Source: Acidobacteriota bacterium
GTDB taxonomy: Bacteria > Acidobacteriota > Thermoanaerobaculia > Multivoradales > JAHEKO01
Reading direction: 5' to 3'
DNA length: 5,648 bases
Assembly: GCA_027296385.1 (NCBI GenBank)
Contig: JAPUJD010000122.1
Span: 1-5,648 of the forward strand
The position numbers were made by a program, and so were the translations under genes. The notes under the pieces were generated by a model that saw only the letters and a program-made list of their open reading frames with translations, was not told where the DNA came from and ran no database searches. Positions 1-5,435 of this stretch are shown piece after piece (within the stretch, counting starts at the first letter, position 1; every line of letters begins with the position of its first letter).

Positions 1-2175
1 ACCGCTCTCGCCGAGGCCGAGCTCGAGTACTTCGATCGCACCGACCCCTCGATCTTCGTCGCCTTCGACGCGATCGATCCGGTCGTCGTTGGACACCTGT
101 TCGACGTCGAGATCGACGAGCCGGTGAGCTTCCTCATCTGGACGATGACGCCCTGGACCCTGCCGGCGAATCTCATGATCGCGGTGCACAAGGACTTCAA
201 GTACAGCTTGGTGCGCCTCGGCGGCAAGCTCCTGGTGATGGCCGACGAGCTCGTCCAGCACGTGGCCGCCAAGGCCGACGCCATGGCCGAAAAGTTGGGT
301 GAAACGGTCGGCTTCAACCTGCTGGGCCAGACCTACCGCCACCCGTTCGCCGAGCGCGAAGGCAGAATCGTAGCCGCCGACTACGTCACTCTCGAAGACG
401 GCACGGGCCTGGTGCACACGGCCCCGGGACACGGCCACGAGGACTACCTGACCGGCCTCGCCGAAGGCACCGAGATCTATAGCCCCGTACGCGGAGACGG
501 CACCTTCGACGACACGGTCGCGGACTGGTTGCGGGGCGTCTCGGTGTGGGATGCCAACGTGACGATCCAAGAACGGTTGAGGGACAGCGGCCACCTCATC
601 GCGGCTGAGGACTACACCCACTCTTATCCCCACGACTGGCGATCCAAGACGCCGGTGATCTTCCGCAGCACCGAGCAGTGGTTCGTGGCGGTCGACCGCG
701 AAACTCGGCGCGACGGCCGATCCCTGCGCCAGGCCGCGCTCGCCGCCGCCGGCGACGAGATCGAGTTCTTCCCCGCCTGGGGCCGCAAGCGTTTCAACGG
801 CATGCTCGAATCCCGCCCGGACTGGTGCATCTCGCGGCAGCGCTCCTGGGGCCTGCCGATTCCCTCCTTCCAGCGCCCCGACGGCACCGTGCTGCTGACC
901 GCCGCGACCGTGCGTGCCGTGGCCGAGGCCGTGGGCCGCCGCGGCGGCGACGCCTGGTTCCAGACCGCGCCGGCCGAGCTCCTTGCCACTTACGACGCCG
1001 CCAGCGACCCCGAGGCGCCAGCCGCCTTCGACGTCGCCGAGCTGACCAAGATGTACGACATCTTCGACGTCTGGTTCGAGTCCGGCTCGTCCTGGGCCGA
1101 GCCCATGGTCGGCCGCGGCAGCGCGATCCCCGTCGACCTCTACCTCGAGGGCTCCGATCAGCACCGCGGCTGGTTCCAGTCGTCGCTCCTGTGCGCCCTC
1201 GGCGCCACCGGCCGGCCACCCTACAAGGCGATCCTGACCCACGGCTTCATGGTCGACAAGGAGGGCCGCAAGATGTCGAAATCGGGCGGCAACGCTCTCG
1301 AGGTCGAGGAGCTGATGAAGGACTTCGGCGCCGACGTCTGTCGCTGGTGGGTGAGCTCGCTCGCCTACGAGAGCGACATCAAGGTCGACATGGATTTCTT
1401 CAAGCGCGCCGGCGAGTCCTACCGCAAGGTCAGGAACACCCTGCGCTTCATGCTGTCGAACCTCTCCGACTTCGCGCCGGAGCAATCCGTCGACCTCGAG
1501 TCGATCGAGCCCACCAGGCTCGACGCCTACGCCCTTTCTGCCGCCACTGAGCTGCGTTCCCGCGTGCTCGAAGCCTACGCGTGCTACGACTTTCGTCGTG
1601 CCCATCTGCTGCTCTTCGACTTCTGCAACGACACCCTGTCGTCCTTCTACCTCGACGCGCTGAAGGACCGTCTCTACTGCGACCGGCCGGACTCCAAGCG
1701 CCGCCGAAGCGCCCAGAGCGTGATTTGGAAATTGACCGAGCTGCTCTCCACCCTGCTCGCACCGATCCTCCCCCACACCGCCGACGAGGCCTGGCGCGTG
1801 CTCCACGGAGACGAAGCCTGCGTCCACCTCGAAACCGCGACGCGGGTGTTCGGCAACGCCGACGCCGACTGGGAGAAAGTGCTTGCGGTGCGCGAGCAAG
1901 CCCTCAAGGCGCTCGAGGACTCCGCAGTCGAGAACAAGCTCGACGCCGGCCTCCAGCTCAGCGACCCCGACGGCACCCTGGCCCGTTTCCAGGAGGACCT
2001 CGCTGAGGCCTTCGGCGTCTCCCGCATCCACCTCGACGGCACCGGGGACCCGCAAGTCCTCGACCTGCGCGACCAACCCCGCTGCGAACGCTCCTGGCGC
2101 CGTGACGAGACCGTCGCCCAGCGCCGCGACGACGGCTGGCTCAGCGACCGCGACGCCGAAGCGGTCGGGCTATAG
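1..2175 (+). CDS. ileS: Isoleucyl-tRNA synthetase, 5'-truncated by window edge
   Basis: Cytoplasmic class Ia synthetase that charges tRNA(Ile) with isoleucine and edits mischarged valine. The reading frame is open from base 1, so the gene starts upstream; 724 residues are visible and about 200 N-terminal ones, including the HIGH motif, are missing. In visible-residue numbering: the CP1 editing domain has WTMTPWTLPAN (47-57) and GTGLVHTAPGHGHEDY (134-149), with His139 and Asp148 matching the family editing residues; return to the catalytic core is seen at DWCISRQRSWG (274-284), WFESGSSW (358-365) and YLEGSDQHRGWF (381-392); KMSKSGGN is at 424-431; the helical anticodon-binding domain follows (about 475-610, including APILPHTADEAW). 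The C-terminal tail (695-718) looks like the family zinc finger, but only Cys695 of the usual four cysteines remains; Ser698, Ser715 and Asp718 occupy the other places. The middle Thr of the TTT editing motif is Met49. The downstream neighbour is leuS, not lspA. Identity is certain; only the true start is unseen. Confidence 0.97.
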   Translation, partial: TALAEAELEYFDRTDPSIFVAFDAIDPVVVGHLFDVEIDEPVSFLIWTMTPWTLPANLMIAVHKDFKYSLVRLGGKLLVMADELVQHVAAKADAMAEKLGETVGFNLLGQTYRHPFAEREGRIVAADYVTLEDGTGLVHTAPGHGHEDYLTGLAEGTEIYSPVRGDGTFDDTVADWLRGVSVWDANVTIQERLRDSGHLIAAEDYTHSYPHDWRSKTPVIFRSTEQWFVAVDRETRRDGRSLRQAALAAAGDEIEFFPAWGRKRFNGMLESRPDWCISRQRSWGLPIPSFQRPDGTVLLTAATVRAVAEAVGRRGGDAWFQTAPAELLATYDAASDPEAPAAFDVAELTKMYDIFDVWFESGSSWAEPMVGRGSAIPVDLYLEGSDQHRGWFQSSLLCALGATGRPPYKAILTHGFMVDKEGRKMSKSGGNALEVEELMKDFGADVCRWWVSSLAYESDIKVDMDFFKRAGESYRKVRNTLRFMLSNLSDFAPEQSVDLESIEPTRLDAYALSAATELRSRVLEAYACYDFRRAHLLLFDFCNDTLSSFYLDALKDRLYCDRPDSKRRRSAQSVIWKLTELLSTLLAPILPHTADEAWRVLHGDEACVHLETATRVFGNADADWEKVLAVREQALKALEDSAVENKLDAGLQLSDPDGTLARFQEDLAEAFGVSRIHLDGTGDPQVLDLRDQPRCERSWRRDETVAQRRDDGWLSDRDAEAVGL

Positions 2176-2202
2176 ACGCCTCTTCCGTAAGCGCGCAGTA
2201 GC

Positions 2203-2216
2203 TCCGGCACGCCGGA
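2203..2216 (+). other. Short GC-rich palindrome after ileS
   Basis: TCCGGC-AC-GCCGGA is a perfect inverted repeat, realistically a 5-bp stem with a CACG loop, 27 nt after the ileS stop. No U-run follows, so it is not a convincing intrinsic terminator. It abuts the proposed -35 box at 2219, so an ileS 3'-end hairpin or an operator are both conceivable. Nothing further can be said from sequence alone. Confidence 0.3.
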
Positions 2217-2218
2217 TG

Positions 2219-2247
2219 TTGCGCATCGCTGCAACCCCGGCTAACCT
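2219..2247 (+). promoter_or_regulatory. Putative promoter of the leuS leader (leaderless start)
   Basis: A possible -35 TTGCGC (2219-2224) is followed after exactly 17 nt by a -10-like TAACCT (2242-2247, TANNNT form). The box ends 7 nt before the leader-peptide ATG at 2255, which puts the expected transcription start on or within a base or two of the A of ATG. No Shine-Dalgarno sequence precedes that ATG, consistent with a leaderless mRNA. Each hexamer matches the sigma-70 consensus at only about half its positions. Support comes from the spacing and from the same layout before the gene at 5436 (TAGCCT ending 6 nt before ATG). Readthrough from ileS could also feed leuS. Confidence 0.55.
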
Positions 2248-2254
2248 TCCGGCC

Positions 2255-2296
2255 ATGTTGACGAGCCTGCTGCTCCTGCTGGAGACCGCTCCTTAG
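2255..2296 (+). CDS. Leucine-rich leader peptide of the leuS attenuator
   Basis: A 13-codon ORF, MLTSLLLLLETAP, ends at TAG (2294-2296). Six of 13 residues are Leu, five of them consecutive (CTG CTG CTC CTG CTG, 2267-2281). It lies between a putative leaderless promoter and an intrinsic terminator, directly upstream of leuS. Amino-acid-specific leader peptides of this kind are known for branched-chain, Trp, His and Phe operons, and the closest synthetase parallel is E. coli pheM before pheST. The peptide itself is expected to have no function; its translation would sense Leu-tRNA(Leu) charging. Start choice: ATG 2255 lies 7 nt after TAACCT. An in-frame ATG at 2216 would give a 26-residue version, but it has no ribosome binding site and lies upstream of the proposed transcription start. 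The stop codon overlaps the antiterminator arm by one base, which fits the mechanism. Confidence 0.8.
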   Translation: MLTSLLLLLETAP

Positions 2297-2334
2297 GCGA
2301 GGCATCGACCGATCTGGATCCACGAAGCCTCGCC
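2296..2334 (+). promoter_or_regulatory. Antiterminator hairpin of the leuS attenuator
   Basis: GGCGAGGC at 2296-2303 is the perfect complement of GCCTCGCC at 2327-2334, giving an 8-bp GC-rich stem with a 23-nt loop. The 3' half of this stem is the 5' arm of the terminator, so the two hairpins are mutually exclusive. The 5' arm starts at the last base of the leader stop codon: a ribosome paused at the Leu run (2267-2281) leaves it free, whereas one at the stop codon covers it. The pairing is seen in the sequence; the switching is inferred from known attenuators. I found no strong upstream protector segment, only GCCT 2265-2268 against AGGC 2300-2303. Confidence 0.75.
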
Positions 2335-2355
2335 GACCGGCGAGGCTTTTGCTTT
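2325..2355 (+). terminator. Intrinsic terminator (attenuator) in front of leuS
   Basis: The arms AAGCCTCGCC (2325-2334) and GGCGAGGCTT (2339-2348) form a perfect 10-bp stem closed by a GACC tetraloop, followed by TTTTGCTTT (2347-2355). This is a textbook rho-independent terminator on the + strand. It ends 12 nt before the leuS ATG, and no TANNNT box lies between, so leuS expression must involve readthrough. It therefore acts as a regulated attenuator rather than merely as the ileS terminator. Confidence 0.88.
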
Positions 2356-2367
2356 CTGAGAAACCCA

Positions 2368-4908
2368 ATGGCCAAGACCGTCTACGACCCGCACACCCTC
2401 GAGCCCAAGTGGCAGGCGATCTGGGACGAGCGTCAGGCATTCCGCACGCCGTCGGACCCGGCCGAGCTGGCCTCCAAGCCCAAGTTCTACGTCCTCGACA
2501 TGTTCCCGTACCCGTCGGGAGCCGGCTTGCACGTCGGGCATCCCGAAGGCTACACCGCCACCGACGTCATCGCGCGCCTCAAGCGCATGCAGGGCCACAA
2601 CGTGCTCCATCCCATGGGCTGGGACGCCTTCGGCCTGCCGGCCGAGCGCGCGGCGGTGCGTGAAGGCGAGCACCCGGCCACCATCACCGGGCGCAACATC
2701 GACAACTTCCGCCGCCAGATCAAGCGCCTCGGCTTCTCCTACGACTGGGAGCGCGAGGTCAGCACTTGCTCGGCCGACTACTACCGCTGGACCCAGTGGA
2801 TCTTCCTCAAGCTCTACGAGCGAGGCTTGGCCTACATGGCCGAGGTGCCGGTGAACTGGTGCCCGGCGCTCGGCACGGTGCTGGCCAACGAAGAGGTCAA
2901 GGACGGCAAGTACGTCGAGACCGGCGATCCGGTCGAGCGCCGCAACATGCGGCAGTGGATGCTCAAGATCACGGTCTACGCCGAGCGCCTGCTGGCCGAT
3001 CTCGACCCGCTCGACTGGCCCGAGCACGTCAAGGAGATGCAGCGAAACTGGATCGGCCGCTCTGAGGGGGCCGAGATCATCTTCGCGATCGCCGGCGGCG
3101 ATCACTCGTTCGATGTCTTCACCACGCGGCCGGACACGCTATTTGGCTGCACCTACTGCGTGCTCTCACCCGAGCATCCGCTGGTCGCCCTGATCACTAC
3201 AGAAGCCCAGCAAAGGGAGGTCGAGGCCTACGTCGCCGAAGCGGCGCACAAGACGGACCTCCAACGCACCGATCTAGCGAAGGAAAAGACCGGGGTCTTC
3301 ACCGGTGCCCACGCCCTCCACCCGGTGACCGGCGAGCCGGTGCCGATCTGGGTCGCCGACTACGTGCTGATGAGCTACGGCAGCGGTGCCATCATGGCAG
3401 TGCCCGGACAAGACCAGCGCGATTGGGACTTCGCCGAGCAATACGGCCTGCCGATCGTGCGCACCGTGCAGCCGCCGGACGGTTTCGACGGCCAGGCCTA
3501 CGTCGGCGAGGGCCCGGCGATCCACAGCGACTTTCTCGATGGCCTAGAGATTCCCACAGCCAAGGCCAGGATGATCGCCTGGCTCGAGGAGCACGGCGCC
3601 GGCAATGGCCGCGTCGAGTATCGCCTGCGCGACTGGCTCTTCTCGCGCCAGCGCTACTGGGGCGAGCCCTTCCCCGTGCTGCACGCCGCGGACGGCGAGG
3701 TCATCCCACTCGACTACGACGCGCTGCCGGTCGAGCTGCCACCGGTCGACGAGTACAAGCCGACTCAGGACGGGCAGCCGCCGTTGGCGCGTGCCGGCAG
3801 CGACTGGCTCGAAGTCACGCTGCCCGATGGGCGCAAGGCGACGCGGGAGACCAACACCATGCCGCAGTGGGCCGGCTCCTGCTGGTACTACCTGCGCTAT
3901 CTCGATGCGCACAACACGGAGCTCCCCTTCTCGCCCGAAGCCGAGAAGTATTGGATGCCGGTCGACCTCTACATCGGCGGCGTCGAGCACGCGGTCCTAC
4001 ACCTGCTCTACGCCCGTTTCTGGCACAAAGTGCTCTACGACTGCGGCCTGGTCTCAACCGTCGAGCCGTTTCAGAAGCTCTTCAACCAGGGCATGATTCT
4101 CGCCTACTCATACCAGGACACGCAGGGCAAGTATTACCACCCGGACGAGGTCGAGGAACGCGGCGACAAGCTCTTCGCCGGCGCCGTCGAGGTGTCGACC
4201 CAGATTGAGAAGATGTCGAAATCGAAGCTCAACGTCGTCAGCCCGGATGATGTGATCTCCGAGCACGGCGCCGACGCCATGCGCCTCTACGAACTCTTCA
4301 TGGGGCCGCTCGAGCAGCAGAAACCGTGGCAGACCACCGGCGTCGAGGGCGTCTACCGATTCCTGCAACGCACCTGGCGCCTGATCGTCGATGAGCACGA
4401 CGGCAAACTGGCACCCAAGTTGACCGATGCGCCCGCCGCCAGCGAGCCCGAGCTCGAGAAGGTCCTGCACAAGACGATCAAGAAGGTGCAACAGGACACC
4501 GAGACGCTGCAGATGAACACCGCCATCTCGCAGATGATGATCTTCGTCAACGAAGCGACCCAGGCGAAGACGCTGCCCCGCGAGATCGCAAGTGCCTTCC
4601 TCCGGGTCCTCGCGCCCTACGCCCCCCATCTGGCCGAAGAGCTCTGGAGTCGTCTCGGCATGGAGAACCTCATCGCCCACGCCGAGTGGCCGGCCTACGA
4701 CGAAGCGCTCTGCGTCGACGACACCATCACCATCGTCGTCCAAGTCAACGGCAAGAAGCGCGACGAGCTCTCCGTGCCCAAGGACGCTGACCGGGCGACG
4801 CTCGAGCAGCTCGCCCTCGCCTCCGAGAAGGCGGGTCGCTTCCTCGAAGGCAGGGAGCCGCGCAGAGTCATCGTCGTCCCCGGCCGGCTGGTCAATATCG
4901 TCGTCTAG
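2368..4908 (+). CDS. leuS: Leucyl-tRNA synthetase
   Basis: Complete 846-residue bacterial LeuRS, cytoplasmic, charging tRNA(Leu) with leucine and hydrolysing mischarged norvaline or isoleucine. Seen in order: FPYPSGAGLHVGH with the HIGH-type motif at 55-58; MGWDAFGLPAE; VNWCPALGTVLANEEV leading into the CP1 editing domain; the threonine-rich FTTRPDTLFG (251-260, with the conserved Thr257); YGSGAIMAVPGQDQRDW (337-353), with both editing aspartates Asp349 and Asp352 but Gln348 where His is usual; DWLFSRQRYWGEPFPV; WAGSCWYYLRY; KMSKS at 615-619; helical anticodon domain with LAPYAPHLAEELW; C-terminal tRNA-binding domain from IVVQVNGKKRDEL to VPGRLVNIVV. Length is close to the family norm and no part is missing. 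ATG 2368 fits the conserved N-terminus (YDPHTLEPKWQ); only a weak GAG (2358-2360) serves as a possible ribosome binding site. An attenuator sits directly upstream. The last 23 bases resemble the tandem repeat that follows. Confidence 0.98.
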   Translation: MAKTVYDPHTLEPKWQAIWDERQAFRTPSDPAELASKPKFYVLDMFPYPSGAGLHVGHPEGYTATDVIARLKRMQGHNVLHPMGWDAFGLPAERAAVREGEHPATITGRNIDNFRRQIKRLGFSYDWEREVSTCSADYYRWTQWIFLKLYERGLAYMAEVPVNWCPALGTVLANEEVKDGKYVETGDPVERRNMRQWMLKITVYAERLLADLDPLDWPEHVKEMQRNWIGRSEGAEIIFAIAGGDHSFDVFTTRPDTLFGCTYCVLSPEHPLVALITTEAQQREVEAYVAEAAHKTDLQRTDLAKEKTGVFTGAHALHPVTGEPVPIWVADYVLMSYGSGAIMAVPGQDQRDWDFAEQYGLPIVRTVQPPDGFDGQAYVGEGPAIHSDFLDGLEIPTAKARMIAWLEEHGAGNGRVEYRLRDWLFSRQRYWGEPFPVLHAADGEVIPLDYDALPVELPPVDEYKPTQDGQPPLARAGSDWLEVTLPDGRKATRETNTMPQWAGSCWYYLRYLDAHNTELPFSPEAEKYWMPVDLYIGGVEHAVLHLLYARFWHKVLYDCGLVSTVEPFQKLFNQGMILAYSYQDTQGKYYHPDEVEERGDKLFAGAVEVSTQIEKMSKSKLNVVSPDDVISEHGADAMRLYELFMGPLEQQKPWQTTGVEGVYRFLQRTWRLIVDEHDGKLAPKLTDAPAASEPELEKVLHKTIKKVQQDTETLQMNTAISQMMIFVNEATQAKTLPREIASAFLRVLAPYAPHLAEELWSRLGMENLIAHAEWPAYDEALCVDDTITIVVQVNGKKRDELSVPKDADRATLEQLALASEKAGRFLEGREPRRVIVVPGRLVNIVV

Positions 4909-4977
4909 AGCTGGTGAGTATCGGCGTCCAAAGCTGGTGAGTATCAGCGTCCAAAGCTGGTGAGTATCGGCGTCCGA
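4886..4977 (+). repeat. Tandem 23-bp repeat, in phase with the leuS 3' end
   Basis: Three contiguous 23-bp units, AGCTGGTGAGTATC followed by GGCGTCCAA, lie at 4909-4931, 4932-4954 and 4955-4977. Unit 2 has one G-to-A change (position 15) and unit 3 one A-to-G change (position 22). The 23 bases before them, 4886-4908, end with the leuS stop codon, match unit 1 at 17 of 23 positions and are exactly in register (GCTGGT-, -TATCG-, -CGTC- shared). Because these bases encode the conserved C-terminal LVNIVV of LeuRS, the array may have arisen by tandem duplication of the gene end. No CRISPR-like spacers, hairpins or ORFs are present. The downstream units lack the stop codon. Confidence 0.85.
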
Positions 4978-5015
4978 AGAAAGCCGTGACGAACAAGAGC
5001 AACGTGCGGGCCCAT
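4978..5015. other. Spacer between tandem repeat and GIY-YIG cassette
   Basis: A 38-bp spacer with no ORF, promoter or hairpin that I can support. No intrinsic terminator for leuS is visible anywhere between its stop codon and the cassette. Confidence 0.5.
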
Positions 5016-5043
5016 CGTCATTCCGGCGAAAGCCGGAATCCAG
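5016..5043 (+). repeat. Left terminal palindrome of the GIY-YIG cassette
   Basis: CGTC, then stem ATTCCGGC (5020-5027), loop GAAA (5028-5031), stem GCCGGAAT (5032-5039), then CCAG. As RNA this is an 8-bp hairpin with a GNRA tetraloop. No U-run follows, so it is not a standard terminator for leuS, though it is the first stable hairpin downstream of that gene. Confidence 0.85.
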
Positions 5044-5056
5044 TGGAAGACCCCAT

Positions 5057-5344
5057 GTGAAACAACCGTGCGTCTACCTGCTTGCCAGCCGCCGCAACGG
5101 CACCCTGTATGTCGGAGTCACATCCAATCTGGCCAAGCGCGTGTGGCAGCACAAGGAGGCCCTCCTCCCAGGCTTCACCAGCCGCTATCGGGTGCATACG
5201 TTGGCTTGGTATGAAGCACACACGACCATGGAATCGGCCATACAGCGTGAGAAGGCGATCAAGGGTTGGAAACGACGGTGGAAGCTGGAACTGATCGAGG
5301 AATCCAACCCTCAGTGGCGGGATCTCTACGACGACCTGGGCTGA
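5057..5344 (+). CDS. Small GIY-YIG nuclease domain protein
   Basis: A 95-residue single-domain protein of the GIY-YIG superfamily (UvrC/URI-type nuclease fold, YhbQ-like small group). The signature is degenerate: CVYLLAS (5-11, with Tyr7) stands for GIY and LYVGVT (17-22, with Tyr18 and Gly20) for YIG. Likely catalytic or supporting residues are Arg28 in NLAKRVWQHK, His32, and Glu59 in TTMESAIQREKAIKGW; a basic stretch KGWKRRWK (69-76) follows. There is no membrane segment and no extra DNA-binding domain. The start is GTG 5057, preceded by GGAAGA (5045-5050) 6 nt upstream; the overlapping ATG at 5055 is followed at once by TGA and cannot be used. The gene fills a cassette bounded by inverted palindromes and is unrelated to the synthetase genes. 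The known fold suggests a single- or double-strand DNA cleavage role. The substrate is unknown; the flanking palindromes are an obvious candidate but unproven. Confidence 0.92.
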   Translation: MKQPCVYLLASRRNGTLYVGVTSNLAKRVWQHKEALLPGFTSRYRVHTLAWYEAHTTMESAIQREKAIKGWKRRWKLELIEESNPQWRDLYDDLG

Positions 5345-5349
5345 GGCGA

Positions 5350-5377
5350 CTGGATTCCGGCTTGCGCCGGAATGACG
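5350..5377 (-). repeat. Right terminal palindrome of the GIY-YIG cassette
   Basis: Inverted copy of the left end: CTGG, stem ATTCCGGC (5354-5361), loop TTGC (5362-5365), stem GCCGGAAT (5366-5373), GACG. Read on the - strand the loop is GCAA, again a GNRA tetraloop, against GAAA at the left end. It follows the GIY-YIG stop codon by 5 nt. It lacks a downstream T-run (GGGG follows), so terminator activity is doubtful. Confidence 0.85.
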
Positions 5378-5423
5378 GGGGCCGTGCTCTGCTTGCTTCC
5401 TCACGACGTCGGTACAGGATTGA

Positions 5424-5429
5424 TAGCCT
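5424..5429 (+). promoter_or_regulatory. Putative -10 box of the secreted-protein gene (leaderless)
   Basis: TAGCCT (TANNNT form) ends 6 nt before the ATG at 5436, and no Shine-Dalgarno sequence lies between. No good -35 is evident: the hexamer at 17-nt spacing, TCACGA (5401-5406), is a poor match. The short stretch TAGCCT-CTGG-TCATG resembles TAACCT-TCCGG-CCATG before the leuS leader peptide, suggesting the same promoter class. Confidence 0.45.
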
Positions 5430-5435
5430 CTGGTC

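Larger units (their letters stand above)
5016..5377 (+). mobile_element. Palindrome-bounded GIY-YIG cassette (putative non-autonomous or homing-like element)
   Basis: A 362-bp unit holds one small GIY-YIG gene flanked by 28-bp terminal sequences in inverted orientation. The left end (5016-5043) and the reverse complement of the right end (5350-5377) agree at 27 of 28 positions; the only difference is in the loop. Each end is itself a perfect 8-bp hairpin. The right end starts 6 nt after the gene stop, and the left end finishes 13 nt before its start codon, so there is almost no other DNA inside. GTCATTCC-type palindromes are common dispersed intergenic repeats in bacteria, and I recall small GIY-YIG genes next to them. 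No clear target duplication is visible, so mobility is inferred, not shown. Confidence 0.6.

Noticed and set aside
678..1550. 290-codon open frame in another + frame inside ileS
   Set aside because: The product is Arg/Pro/Ala-rich low-complexity sequence typical of GC-rich frame shadows, overlapping the unmistakable IleRS core.
2203..2216. Intrinsic terminator for ileS
   Set aside because: The palindrome is short with a tiny loop, and no T-run follows.
2216..2296. Longer 26-residue version of the leader peptide from ATG 2216
   Set aside because: It is in frame, but it has no ribosome binding site and begins upstream of the proposed transcription start; the short version fits the -10 to ATG spacing. 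It remains possible on readthrough mRNA.
2297..2367. T-box leader or metabolite riboswitch before leuS
   Set aside because: The spacer is too short for T-box stem I, and I see no T-box consensus; the Leu-codon leader plus antiterminator explains the structure better.
2293..3105. 270-codon open frame on the - strand opposite leuS
   Set aside because: It lies fully antisense to conserved LeuRS core sequence, shows no recognisable domain or promoter, and long antisense frames are expected at this GC content.
4909..4977. CRISPR array
   Set aside because: Units are directly contiguous with no spacers, and there are only three, with no cas genes nearby.
5016..5043. Intrinsic terminator of leuS
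   Set aside because: The hairpin is good but is followed by CCAGTGG rather than T residues, and it is better explained as the cassette end.
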